A stretch of 64,000 nt of DNA, taken from Nemopilema nomurai. Lineage: Eukaryota; Cnidaria; Scyphozoa; Rhizostomeae; Rhizostomatidae. Position 1 is the stretch's first letter, and each line of letters begins with the position of its first letter. Below, one piece after another: positions 36,501-49,500 of the stretch. The notes beneath the pieces are model-generated. The model searched no databases. It saw only the letters and a program-made list of their open reading frames with translations, and had not been told where the DNA came from. The stretch spans positions 688,483-752,482 of the forward strand of contig ML133427.1 in NCBI GenBank assembly GCA_003864495.1, in the 5' to 3' direction. The translations under genes were made by a program, and so were the position numbers.

Positions 36501-39500
36501 GGTCCAAGATCTCTAAGTCCCATGTAATCATGATCAAATGAAGCTACCCTTACCGAAGAAAATGTTTTTGGCCATTGTTGACTCGTAGTTGTGTTGTATC
36601 ATTGGAAACTTTTTATGACATTTTGCTTTTTGTGGTTTCAGGTCTTTATCAAAGATTGCAAAATCGAACTACGAAGAATAAGCATAACAAATACATGATT
36701 AAATCAACAAACGTACATAAAGCCAATTCAAGGAAAATTTCTACCTAACGCCTAACCGTTCATTTTCATTGCAAGAATAGAAATCAAAAAGCTTGAAAGT
36801 TACTGAAGTTGGGCGTGTATAACGGATTAATGATATAGAGATAACGAGTCGAGAAGGCATTAAATACTCTGTAAAAGCTCCTTTGTTTGGGGACAGAATT
36901 CTAGGAAAATATGAACTTGGCTCAAGCGGAAAAAGATGGCTCAAGTTGAACGTACCGCGAGGCCTAATCAGTGAAAGGTTTTGGAACATCTTGAGTTTTC
37001 GAATCCAAAGCTGGGCGAAGAACATGACAAATGCTTACATGAAAAGTCTACCTTAAACAAATCTCATCCTCAGCATGTTAACTGGAGAAAATAATCGCAC
37101 GCAGACGGGGAACATATGATAAAGCAAGAGTCTTTAATTACCTTAAAGCCCATGCATCGAATGACAACATCGTACGGCTCCCTAACAGCACTATTGTCAG
37201 CTGCAAAAAATGATGAGGTCTTTTACACAAAAAAACAAAATTTAGCTTTCAGTAATTGAGAAGTTTCGTTATTTTAAAAAGGTTTGCCTACAAATTTCTC
37301 GCAAATTTACAAAGGAAATCATCACGATCTTAGAAGAAAGTATTTAGTTTAACTTCCATACGTTCTTCAGCTCCGGCACCGATTTGAATCTTTCCATCTT
37401 TTCTTTTTAAAAATGTCATGTGTCGAATATCACCCTCTAAAACGCAAAAATACCGTCATCGATTAAGTCGGTTGAAGGGTCCCTGCTAAAAGATCAATTA
37501 AAGGTGCAAGAGGGTGCTTGCGAGTTCATGTGTGAGGTATTTGCAAAAAAGAGATTCAGTACAGTGCTAGGAGAAATAAGTATCCGGAGTCATGTTTATT
37601 GGATAAGACTATTTGTTGTAAGTCATAAGGTCGATACCGCGTGGATAGAACTTTACAAGCTTGTCGTGTATAACGTGGGAGGGGGGGCAGCCTAAGGAGG
37701 GAGGGGGGCGGGGTTACCGTTGTCTCGAACAAGCAGAAGAACATATCAATACAACATCATATGGGCACACCGTTTTTAAGTACGCAAGCTTGGCTTGGCA
37801 ATAAAAGGTCGGGAAAAAAGGCTAGCTGGCTAAAAAAGGCGTAAACCAGATGCGAATTGCCTCATCAAATGAATGCTTCAGAAGAGGTGATTTCTTTACG
37901 ATGAAGGAAAGTAGTGGTGTCTTACCAAACTGGCCGTCAAGTGATTTCAGCTGGTAAGTATCAATAGGTCCATCATTGACAGCCCTGGGAAATAGATCAA
38001 ACACATCCATTGATGGATAATACTCAAGGCATGTTCGAGGTATTTTGATAAGTGATGCAATACCTTTATGATATGTACAACTTTTGCTCATTAACTGACA
38101 TATGTGCTCGCTTCAAATATAAATATTTTTCAAATTATACTTTGGTAACTCAGTACCTTTAATGTGCTTATGAGCCATAATTAAAAACACATATACACGA
38201 TCAAAAAATTCGTAATTTTTTTATTACTTTAGGATTTAGAATCTTAGAATTTTCACTGCCCTTCGGTAGCCTCAAGAATTCATAAATATTTTTCATCATT
38301 CCTTTGGAAGATTAGAAGTGGACTAAATAGCTTTCCATTAGATCATTAAACATGATATGGTAGTGCTACATATAGAATTAATAAAATCAATTTATGAAAC
38401 CTGCTTTAGACTAAAATCAACCCAGCTTTTAATCTGTCACAGTACACCATGGTAATATTGGTATGTAGTGAAGACATCGCTTTCCATAACGACCTACCTT
38501 AGATCACCAACGTAATGTGTTTCCCAGGAAAACTTCACTCTTTCTCTAAAATAAAAGAATCAGAAATAGGCAATAGGCCACTAGATGAGCGACAAAGCCT
38601 TATAGGGAGGAACAAATACACAAAAGAAGTAAAACAAATTCTTCATGGTAGAAAACTTCACAATTTCAAGAATACAGAGGTACTTTGAACTCCAAAGGAT
38701 ACTTTTGAAAGCTGATTCTTCCTAATGTAAGGAAATAAAATGGCGGCAGGCGTTGAAGAAAAATGGCCAAGAAATAGTCCAGCTAACAGTCCAGAAAACT
38801 AATATTTTATCAAAGATAATCACTTAGACAAAATTATCATCACAACTGAGTCCGAGCCCAGGAGATTTCTACAAATAGTTTCCAAACTCCTTTGATACAA
38901 ACGAGCTTTTTAATGGAAAAGCAAAGAACCATGCCAAATTCTGATTTGCGACCAAACGTAGCCTACCTGGACATCATGTGGACGTAGTTTGCGGCGCCAG
39001 CCAAGTGTTGGGCAGTCTCAAATGCTGAATTGCCTGCGGATGCAACAAGACGGAAGCGGATGTCATCAAATCAAAACGATAACAAAAAACGCATCAAAAT
39101 TGTACGGTTTGAAATAAAATGTCGATTAAAAATGTAACAAAATTAACAGCAATAAACAGAAGAAACCTAAGGAGGAAATCTTAATTTCTCACCGATTCAA
39201 AACAATATTGTACCCTGTATGGATTACATGAAGAAAACTTTTTAGAACATTTATGGCAATGTGAAAAATTACAAAACACCTTCCAAGAATGGAAAAAAAT
39301 CCAAAAAGCAATGCAAAAGGCCTGATAGAAATCAAGAGATTAGCTGAACTTTTTCAAACTTGAGCGAAAATTAGCCTGTGGAACTTAACCAGCCCATGAC
39401 GACTTTCCTGGCAATTCTATGTTTGTGCTTTAGTAACTGCTCCGAAACGGAGATTTGGCGAGATATAATACTATCATATATATAACGATTATTTTTAGAG

Positions 39501-42500
39501 TATGTCAAATTAAAGCAAAGTCCTGTTATACTGCAATATGTCGAAACGAATCCTTCTGACAGTGCGTTGCCAAAAAAATTAGGTGCCTACACGTTGCATT
39601 TTTGTTGAAAAGCTCAAACCGTGGGTCCAAAAGAAATGGTCCAAAATTTGCTGATGACATGCTTAATCAATCGCTTAGTAAGCATCTGCGAACATAATAA
39701 TTATTGACTAGAAATCAATAGAAACATACCTCTGCCAATTATAAAGATTGATTTGCCCTCATAATCATCGGGATTGACGGACATTTTGGAATAAGACTAA
39801 AAGAATAAAAACACCGAAATAAAGAAAACTCTTTTACTTTCAACTGGGTTAAACGACAAACGCAGAGAATTCTGAATCGGATTAGGGACAAAATGGCGAC
39901 TAGATGATGAAAGTTCAAATTAAGTAAGAAATGAAGATAGAATTTACAAGAGCCTGTACCTTGAAATATGAAAACATGTTATTCTGAATTGACTATCTAC
40001 AATTACGAAGTTTTCTGCTCTAACTTTAATTAGGCAAGTGTTCCTAAAAACTCTTAAGAAACGCCAAATTTAAAATCTAAAGATTGCTTCCTCGACACAA
40101 AACAGCCACAACCTTCGCTTAACAATATTCACACCCAGAAAGATTTTACTTACCACCGTATTTTCGATTCCAGATATATTTTTTGGATTGTTTTCGACCC
40201 AGAGACCAGTGCTAAAGTAGATTTGAAAACAATACAGAAAATACGGAAACTCTTTTATACAATAAGGTTCAATCTGGCAAATGTTGACAATTTAATTAAT
40301 GCAGCTATTTTATCTGATTCATGCAACAAAAAGCAAGAAAAACCTGTACCCTTCTAGTGTGCTCAAAATTTGAAGGAATACTAAAGATTTTGTATAAGAG
40401 CGGTAAATAAATGTCACGCCTTAGTAATTTCTTCCTTGCGAAGACAGATTGGAAACTCTTTGTCGTTGGCATGTCTTTGTCAAATAATGAATGGAAACAC
40501 AATGGATACCAGCGCAGTTTTACCAACTTCTCGTTTTAAATCTTTTCCATACAGAAAATTTTGGCACCCTGAAAATGATTTAATCCACTATTGGAAACAT
40601 GATGCTTAAAAAGGCACAAAAACACCATAGCTTCAGTCATACCTCACAATTAAATATTTGCAGTTATAACTGTTCTTTTTCTTGTCGTACAACGTGAAAG
40701 TATCATTTTCTTTATTTTTTGCAATACGTCTAATGTTGACTCCATATTTTGCTTTCAACTTTAGTTTTGTTGCAAAGTCTTGCAAATATTGTACCTAGAA
40801 ACAGAATGTGACAAATTGGAAAAAGATGGAATGTGAAAGGTTTCAATATTGCAACGGATCTATCCAGGATTTTAACCAACAAGTGGCCTTTGAAGAAAAC
40901 CAAGTTAAACTAGTGGCAAATTCAATGTAATTCCATTCAATGAGCAGAAATGATTTGTCAGTGCTATAGAGAAGGGAAACATTTTGAATTGAGGATATAT
41001 ATATATAGGTACTTGCAGTTTTACTTAGCATTTGCTCTTTGATCTTGAAAAAAACTTGAAAAATAGCAATTTAGGTGTAGGTGCTCTCGTTACAAACTGC
41101 TGGCATTTTGAGCCTTGTAAGAATTGCATCAAAACTTCCAAGCCCCCTGAGCATAATATTTACTTCAATAGAAGCAACTACAAACATTTTCTGTGAGATA
41201 ATGTAATCACCAAAGTACTCTGTATCTCTAACTTTTATATTAAGTTTTGTCTGGCCCTAATGAGTAATTGCAAAGAAAGCATGATGGCTGGCTAGATCCT
41301 GCAAGAAAACCTCACAAACATCAATTACATTACACAAGACAAGACTTCGGCAGAACATCTTGGACTGTAGAATTAAAAAAATAATCCAATATTTGTAGAT
41401 ACCATTTTATTTGCTGGTGGGAAAAACTCTTTTGAATAGTGCTTCAAAAGAAGTGATTCATCATCTGATATCAGCGAATTCCAGTCATGCCTCATGTTGA
41501 ACTCTTTATTTGTTTGACCTACAAATGCAATCAGTAGATAGGTTTCCCTTACCAGGACATCATATAAAGGAACCTTCAAACATGATTGTTCTCTAACAGT
41601 TATCACAGTCTGATAGGGAAAGTTCTGGGCACATAATGCTTTTCACATTAAAAAGGGTCCTCCTTAAGTAGGAGGATGTCAAGCAACTGAGTTTAAATAC
41701 TGATTTGGAAGCTTGGTAGATAGGTTTATTGCAATTATTTGTATGTTGTGTAATTTCAAATTGAACTGAACTGAACTAGGTAAGCGCAACTGTATATTTG
41801 TTTTAAAAAGAAAAATCTCTTGCCAGAAATAGGCAATAAAGCAATATGTAATGTTGGGAGAATGGTGGGAAAGTTGTTCCAAGAAAATTGCAAGGAAAGC
41901 CTACACAACAAAAGAGCATAACATTAAAGTAAAATCAAATCTAAAGCAACAGTTGACATTCTGCAACTTTGCAGCAAAAAAATCTGACTACAAAGGTTAG
42001 GGAGAAAAGTGAAGTACAGTACTTATTCAATTATCCGACCCTCGTTATCCGGATTCAAATTATCTGGTCCGTAAAAAGGGGGAAACCTTTATGACGAATT
42101 TTTCGACATTTTTGATGTTATGTTGGGAACATTTTTCTTGCTTTTTGTAAAAAAGGTAACTTTGTTCTTGCCAAAATTGGGGCATTCCTGGCCTCCTTTG
42201 CTCATTTTAGCATAATTTGCAAAGAAACTAAAAATTACACCTTCAAATTTATTGTGGGGGCCCTGGCTCTGCAATTCCTGTTTCAGTATGAATTTCTTTA
42301 CTATTTTGTGGCAATAAATTGAAGTAATAGTAGGTAGAAACAAGTAGTCAAAATTCTCAGTGAAAATATATTTGAAAGGAAAATGAACACAGCTGGGGGA
42401 AATTTTTCCGGAGGTTTTCCCAAACAGTATCACAAATGTGTCAGTGGCATCATTTTTTCTATCGCCATGTTCTCTTGTCAGTTTAAAAGCTCTACCCATC

Positions 42501-44960
42501 ATGGCAAGAAGGTCTGAGCAAATCTGAAAGATTGTGTCTCTCCATTGAAAATAAGCTAGACTTTTGAAGGGTGTGAATCGCGCATTCAGCCAAAGATTCA
42601 TTTAAATTCTAAGAGTATTTAGTGTCTAACAGTAGTTTGTAATGTGTGCTTTTGAAATCAACTTCACAAAATCACTCTTGTTTATTTATGCTGGTCTCTG
42701 CTGTTTTTAGTTTATTTTCGATTATCCTGAATTTCGGATTATCCGCACACATCTTGAAATTCTGTGTCCTGAGAAGGCCAGATAATTGAATATGTACTGT
42801 ACCCTATTTATATATAAAAAAATTCATTAACTCTTAATTTCTAGCCCCTATTTGAAAACAGTGTAAGTTCCTCAAGCATTCATATAAATATAGATTTGAA
42901 TAATTTTCAAAAGAATATGCCACTAATATATATACCAGTATATTTGGGCAACCCATAATGAGATTACGACCATGGCCATATCAAAAACATCTATTTTCTT
43001 TGTAACAATAAGAAGACCCTCTAAAAAAGCTAGGAAAACCCTGGAATTACAAAAAGCCAATTTTAATAGAAAGGGTGTTGTAAATAGAAAATAAAAGCCT
43101 GCAGAACAAACCTGTGAATCTTTTATTTATTGATATCAAAGTTCTGTGCCTTGGATACTTCTTATAGAACCATCCTGAAGGATAAAATTAAAAAAGCATT
43201 AAAGCATGTATACATTTGGAAAAAATTTACAATAAAAAAGTCTGCTGGGACAAACGTGTCACAAAGGCAAAAAGGCAAAAACGAAAATTTTTTAATTTAA
43301 AAAGGAACAGCTTCTTCTGACTGAAATTAAATTCCATTATGACCAAATACCAGAAGGACTTATTTCTGGCTATATTTTGAGTGATTTGTTTATTCAAAAA
43401 TTGTTTGTCCTGTGTTCCTTTTCCCTACAAAACCTCCCTGAATAAAGCCAAATAAATTCAGAATGATGAATTCCATTACCTGCAGTAGTGTCTCTTTCTA
43501 GAAGCACATAGTCTCTTCCTGCACGCTCCAAGAAATAGCCCATTTGAAGGCCTACAAAGAGTGTCAATAGTGCCAAATGTGAATAGACTTAAGTCTTTCA
43601 AACATTTAAACTTTCCGATTGCACAAGATGTATTGTTTATGTCTTTTTTTGAAAGCTAAATTTGAGTTAATTGAAATTTAACAATAATTTTTTAAGTTGA
43701 ACTAAAAATACCAAGCAAAAATGACAACATTATCATAAGTATGCCTATAGTTTTACCAAATAACATATTAATATTTCCTTTTCATATAGCCCTAATTTGA
43801 TTTGTCTATAGCAAATAAGGACTAAGATATGTGGAAATGATGAATAGAAACTGACAAAAGCTTTAGATAATTGAGGTTTTCAAACTTCAAAGAGATTGCC
43901 TTTTTGAGGCTCGTTTTTGGAAAAACATTTTGTGACCTTATTAAACTTGGTCAAATAACTTGAAGTCAAAGGTTAATCTACAATTTCTCTGTCAACCAAT
44001 CAGTAGGGAACAAGTGTAACTAATACTTTGGAGTCAAAACTTTCCCCTTCTCATTTTCACAGCTACGCAATGTAGTGGTATTAGGATTCTGGTTGGGAGT
44101 TGAAGTTTCATTGTCAGAGGTAATGAAAGTAACTTCCCTTGGTAGACTGTGTCTTGAAAAAACATCTGGACATTTCGAGAGTCCCTAACAAACCCACCGA
44201 CATATGGCTGCATGAATCTCAGAGCATGATAGATATTTATTCATCTCTATGCCTCAAATAAATGTACCGAACGAGACAACGATTCGCTCAGCTACAGCGA
44301 CAAATGAAGTTAGAAATTGGCCCAGCCTAAATGCAGGTGCAATTTGAACTCAGGATGTTGAACTGCTGAATATTTTGCACCTGTCACATCGCTTATTTCA
44401 AAGAAACTGCTTCCTGTAGACAGACAAATGTCTGGAGTAGGGAGTCCCGTACAAGAAAGACATGCGGGTTGTCAAAAGAGGAAATGTTAAAGAGAAACAT
44501 ATAGAATTGTCTTGCTATGAATACACAATCATTTTGTGGAGAGCATATGTTTTGGCAAAATCTGTTATCATGTATTGTTTGGAATAAAAATCATAATTAT
44601 CCGATACAAAGTTGCTACGATACAATGATAGTCCCAGCTTTACTATAGTAAACGCAAGTATGGCTCAACATCGAAAGACTGATATGATAAAATGGAATAG
44701 ACTAAGTTCAAATAAAATGGAAATAGTCCAAATATTGCCAACTAACACCAATTTCGAGCACAAACTAATGTGTCGTTTCATGGACTTGGAAAGGTAAACA
44801 GGACTTAGGTTTAAGTTGGATTTACTAATCGAAAGCAAATTGTTATGCAACCCTCACCTGATGGGCCTGCCCCAATGACGCAATAATCAGTTGCTGTTGA
44901 AGATAAGAATTGTAGACTTGCAAATAGCAAGACAACGAGAAGGACTGCCAGTTTCATCAT
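30588..44960 (-). CDS. FOXRED2: FAD-dependent oxidoreductase domain-containing protein 2-like (FOXRED2/ERFAD), about 22 exons
   Basis: Human FOXRED2 (ERFAD) is an ER-luminal flavoprotein linked to ER-associated degradation. Exons: 44858-44960, 43480-43551, 43112-43174, 41403-41518, 40643-40794, 40154-40211, 39730-39796, 38967-39033, 38498-38545, 37926-37984, 37362-37436, 37142-37200, 36956-37010, 36554-36625, 36050-36121, 35345-35460, 34442-34487, 33854-33988 (or 33880-), 33286-33460, 32336-32432, 31852-31906, 30588-30700 (weak). Visible: signal peptide, FAD motif GAGPSG (residues 30-35), [31 protein letters not shown] motif [70 protein letters not shown]. Oddities: exon 33286-33460 changes frame near 33315-33320 (LPRPAS then [11 protein letters not shown]); the 33854 junction is out of phase unless the 33880 donor is used; the proposed last exon lacks the human KEEL-type ER retention tail. 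Confidence 0.93.
34907..35309. repeat. 14-bp minisatellite, about 28 copies, in a FOXRED2-like intron
   Basis: AGTAAAAAGCCTAT repeats about 28 times with few variants (CCTTTAG and GACTATAG). It lies in the intron between exons 35345-35460 and 34442-34487 and ends about 35 bp inside the 5' splice site of that intron. Confidence 0.96.
35718..35830. mobile_element. MITE fragment sharing a terminal repeat with 46253-46325
   Basis: AGCCCAATCTCCACTAG at about 35720 is the same terminal sequence as the MITE at 46253. It is followed by internal inverted repeats (GCGAAAAGT with ACTTTTCGC; GAAATTGT with ACAATTTC) giving a foldback structure. No right terminal repeat is visible, so this copy is truncated or diverged. 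It sits in the FOXRED2-like intron between exons 36050-36121 and 35345-35460. Confidence 0.6.
42015..42801. mobile_element. Non-autonomous pogo/Tigger-like DNA transposon, 783 bp plus TA duplications
   Basis: The left end CAGTACTTATTCAATTATC (42017) and the reverse complement of the right end CAGTACATATTCAATTATC (ending 42799) form inverted terminal repeats of about 25 bp, flanked by TA on both sides (42015-42016, 42800-42801). Subterminal TTATCCG motifs recur at both ends. TA duplication and CAG...CTG termini fit the Tc1/mariner superfamily, and TTATCCG-type ends fit the pogo/Tigger group. A 170-codon open frame inside (42089-42601, minus) shows no transposase DDE or HTH motif that I recognise. 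The element lies in the intron between FOXRED2-like exons 43112-43174 and 41403-41518. Confidence 0.85.
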
Positions 44961-46228
44961 CTTTAGGATGGTCTAGAACGAAAACACTATAGATTCAATT
45001 GTAATTCCAGAAGACTTCTTCTTCTGCAATAACTTCCTATTTATGAGTTTTGGAGACGGGGGTTTCGTAGTGGCGGCTCATTATAATATGCAGCAAGAGC
45101 ATTTTGGAATGTGCTGGTCACGCTTGACTGGTGCCAGCCAAATCCATCTCTCCACGTATAGGACCAGCCCCGATACACAACGGGTTTACTTCGCCTGTAA
45201 ATCCCTTTTAAAATTTGAGATAAGCTAAAACCATAGTTGAAAACCAACACTTCACTGAGTAAACTACCCTTAATGACGTCAGGGGGCGGATTGGGGGGGC
45301 AACAATTGGAGGGGGGGCATTAGATTATGATCGGATTTTAGTGTCACGCCCTCCAGGTGCTTGGAAAATAATAGAAACGCCCATTATCTAATTCTCCTTA
45401 TAACTATAATTTCTTAAATATAACTATAAAGAGAAACTACAACTGACTCGACAAGAGGTTTAATAATGAAAAAACTGGCGTCATTTCATCACTACTGACT
45501 ACCAAAAAGCTATTTACCGAATCAAAAAATATTGGGGGTGTCGCACACACACACCCTCCCCCCGGTAAGTCCGTCCCTGCCTGCAGCATTTTCAGGAGGA
45601 CTGTTTGGCTGGCTGTTGACAGCTATTGATTTGCCACGCGCAGCACGCACATTAGGTAAAAGTACTGATGACTTTTGACAGCATTTTATGCTGTAGACGG
45701 CGATGCGATTCAGTCATAAGAGGAGTTATGTGACGAAAGCCTTCAGTAAACACTGATTAAAGTATTGCCTTACATCTAAATATTATACCTTACATCTTGT
45801 GCAGGTGATATGATGGGATCAGAAATGTCTTTAGAACTGCATGAACGCCCAACACACCTGCTTCGTCCCCCACCACCCCCCTCCACACACACCACTCATT
45901 TTAAGGTTTATGGCCCCATTTATCCAGGGTACCGTTGGAGCATGGTCAAACACGTCATTGCAGTAGGCGATTTTCAGGAAAGCCCGTGTTATAACACACT
46001 ACGTTTTTAATCTTTTCTCTTTTCTACATGCAACTCGACCCTTGGGCTTTGTTAATGTTCATTTGGGGATAACCCAGAGTGACCAGTTCTACCCCCTAAT
46101 GGCTCACACTTTTGCAATACTCTTATTGGCCAAGAAACTTAATCCATTAACAAGTACATTGATATTGCGGCCTCGTTTTGGGAGTTGTTTTATCCAAATG
46201 TAGAAGCGCCGAAGCCAACATTTCTGTT

Positions 46229-46587
46229 CTTAAATTGGGTTTTATGGTTTAAAGCCCAATCTCCACTAGAAAGTGATCCTACTTTTCGTTTTCGCCTCGA
46301 AATTTCCCCCTGTGGAGATTGGGCTTAAGTATTTTTGCAGCGGTTCTCATACTGTCACTCTGTCCTAGGCAATGTGTTTCTTCTAAGGAAGATTGTTTTC
46401 GGGTTAATTTGCAGAAAAATTCAATATCAGATAATGTTGGGTCTTTTGTGTCTTCTAATTTTGCTAGGAAATACAGGCAAGAGTTTTAACATCATTATGT
46501 AACATTTGTTGGATACACGTGCATTTCTAATTTACAGGACGAGAACCGCTGCAAAAATACTTTAAAAATCACAAAGCCCAATTTAAC
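46229..46587. repeat. Inverted repeat with MITE in left arm and matching empty site in right arm
   Basis: The left arm (46229-46252 plus 46327-46350) and the reverse complement of the right arm (46539-46587) match through TTAAATTGGG, then AGTATTTTTGCAGCGGTTCTC. The left arm carries the 73-bp MITE at the TTAA; the right arm reads straight through at TTTAAAGTATTTTTGC. The spacer is about 190 bp. Confidence 0.85.
46253..46325. mobile_element. 73-bp MITE with 15-bp terminal inverted repeats at a TTAA site
   Basis: AGCCCAATCTCCACT at the left end pairs with TGTGGAGATTGGGCT at the right end (one mismatch). TTAA is present on both sides, at 46249-46252 and 46325-46328, the latter overlapping the final base of the repeat. 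TTAA targeting is typical of piggyBac and Kolobok superfamilies. No coding capacity. Confidence 0.82.
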
Positions 46588-49500
46588 AACACAATTCATG
46601 GCTTAAAACTTTTGATATCAAAACGGCTATCACTTTCACATATGGGTTAGCCCTTTTGCATGACCCAGGTTCTCTTTCGCGTAATTTGGGGGAGTTGGGT
46701 GGGTAGTTGTTGCAATTCAGTTGAAAATATGTAAGCTTTGCTGGTGCTTTCAGATATAAGCAATCAAAGAGAGTGACTTTCATTTTACTTTGCAGTTACC
46801 TTTCAAGGCTCTCGCCCTTTTCCCCACAGCTTTCTAAACCCTCCCTTGTTTAGCCTATAAGCACGTGCGTTAATAGAAATTCTTGAGCCAAAGGCATGTA
46901 CGCAATTCCGTTCTTCTAATTTCTACAACGATTACAAAGTTAGTTTAACAATGCTTTCAGATAACACCACCGTTGAAGCTTGACCCCCGTAATTCCTACC
47001 CTTGGTTTAAAAATGAGCTGATATACGTTTCCCAAATGTCGAAACAAAAATAGAATGCATCGGTATATCATATGTCACCGTGGCCTTTTCTGGCGTGTTG
47101 CCAACTTCTCTGGGTGATGCCCGTTAACGTTGCTCTGGGAACCGAATACAAAACATTCTTTTGGCGAGTGTATGCTGTTTTGTCTTTATGGAGACATAAT
47201 TCACAATAGCTCAATAAAAAGACAATCTCGGTTGTCAGATTCTATTGAGTTTTTCCTCGCTGGCCTAATCGCATTCAATTGCTCCTTTTAAATGCAAATT
47301 TTCTTCCAAATTGCCATTATCCCCCATTTTTCCTTTCCTTTGTGCGATTTTCAAAGTAGTTATTCGGATCCATTAACAGGCTTTTCTTTATTCATACCAG
47401 CAAAACTTGGTAAACAAATCTCGATTTTCCTCAGATTAATTACGTGTTCTTCAAAATAGCTGTTCCGTGTTCGATTATTTTTCCTAAAGCGAGGGAATGT
47501 TATGAAAACCTGATGGTTAATTTCAGGTCATGCAGAGGGCAGATGTCGACACAGAGCTTGTCATGTTTGAAGCTGGAACCCCGTTCTTGCGGGTAACATG
47601 ACAATTTGAGCAGATACGTTATCTGTTTGTGGAAGACCTTGTGGTTTGACGTCTCAAAAGCATAATTCATTCACTTTTGAACAGCAATGTGCCAAATCCC
47701 CTCGCCCCGCAAACAATGTTGTGTAGCGCAGAAGTGAAAAATCCTAAAACACAGTTGAAGAATACTCATACACCTATGGCCTTCACCTTACGATGTAACA
47801 TTGTTTGGGGGGCAAGGAAGGGGGTTGCAACCACCAAGGACACACGTAAATAGTAGGAGGTTCACAAAATCACCACAATCTCGCGGTGTTCCAACTACTT
47901 TTAGCAGAGATTTTAGTCAGATAGGCCTTAAAAGCGAAGCCCGAATCAAGCATATTCTCAATTTGACGCAAGTACAGCATGAAGCAACCTATAGCTTACA
48001 TTCCAACCAACCAACAATTCCTAGAAATTAATTTCAAGCTCTTGAACTCCCCAGTTAATTGATTCTGCTATGTAACTGCGTGCAATTCATTAAATTTGTT
48101 AATCAAGGACGTCATCACTGACAAGGTGTCCGTCTTTGTGAACTTTGCGCTTTATCAACAGAAACACGCAATAAGAAAATGAAACAGGTGTCGGGTACTT
48201 ATTAAACGGATCCGACCAAAAATCTTCATATTTGCGAAAATCCGCTGTTTGAGATTAAACACGATTCACTATTCTTAAGGTAGACTTAAAGTTGATACTA
48301 AATGTCGAAATCTTTGTATAGCTTTAGCCAAAGCAATCGAGACATGCTACAAATAAAAGTTTGAAGATATCCTCATAAGAAAGGCGAATATTGATAATTC
48401 ACGTTTGTAACTTGCAAAAGCGGTGATGTGGCCCGTTGACTTTACACTTTACTTCTATGATGCTCAAAGAAGTCTATAGCACAAAAGATATCATAATCAC
48501 TTTTTAGTCTTTGCTGTGATTTTTCAGTTTCATTCGAGAGTTTGGGAAAATGGCTTTGCTTTACCAATACTGTAGTTATGAAACCGTCCATAATTCTTGC
48601 GTAAGACTTATTATACTACCAGTTAAAATTCCTTATGTGTTTTTAGAAGCCTTCTTAATTAGAAATAAGATGGATGTCAAACGATTTAAAGCTATGTCTA
48701 TGATTATAATTTCTTAGCAGTGCCTTTAGACACTTAGCTTATAAAACAAATAAAATTATCATGACTTACTCACTGTAGACTGTCCTAGCCTTCTTGAGAA
48801 GCAATTCAGCGAATGATGATTTCACGCTCAATATCAAATCTTATTTATTGTGTCAGATCTTCACCCGATTGCTGCGATAACACGCAAATTGTGTTGTTTT
48901 ATTTGCACACGGAACCGAGGATTGCGTCCAGCTATACAAACATCTCTGTGGGATGCTTTGTTTCTATCTTCGCCAAATCAAATATCTAAACCTGCTTCAA
49001 GTAACTTACATCGAAAAGCGTTCATCGCTAGATTTCAGCGCTACTAGCTTTGAAATATTCAATGCATAACCATGGGGGATTTTTTTGAAAAGGCAGGACA
49101 ATATTTTGGGAAGCATCGATAACTTTGTTTGTATTCCACCATCCATTTTATGTTGATAATCTCATAGCACGATCGATCGATGGGCAAATGGCTGACCTTG
49201 ACATTCTAGTGATATTTAGGTTCTAAAACGAAAATTTCTTCCGAATTGAAAAGTTGCCTTACATAACCAATTAGAACTTACTTCAGTAGCATTTAAGTAA
49301 CAGTATCTGTGTTACCTTGAGTGAAAAATCACAAGCTAACGATTTGATTTCTTTACGGTTACTCGATATCGAGTACTGGCGTCTTACAGCATTCATAGAT
49401 TCCTTTGTTCCCCTGTATCATTTCAAACTTCAACCACGTTCTTGTTGCGACACGTGACATTGGCGCTGTTAATGATAAGTGGAAATGATTGGCTGCCTTT

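Noticed and set aside
42089..42601. 170-codon frame inside the pogo/Tigger-like element as a transposase
   Set aside because: No HTH or DDE residues can be recognised, and the frame starts within non-coding-looking sequence.
47801..48031. Plus-strand 76-codon frame in the gene-poor interval
   Set aside because: No motif, no conserved splice context and composition like surrounding non-coding DNA.
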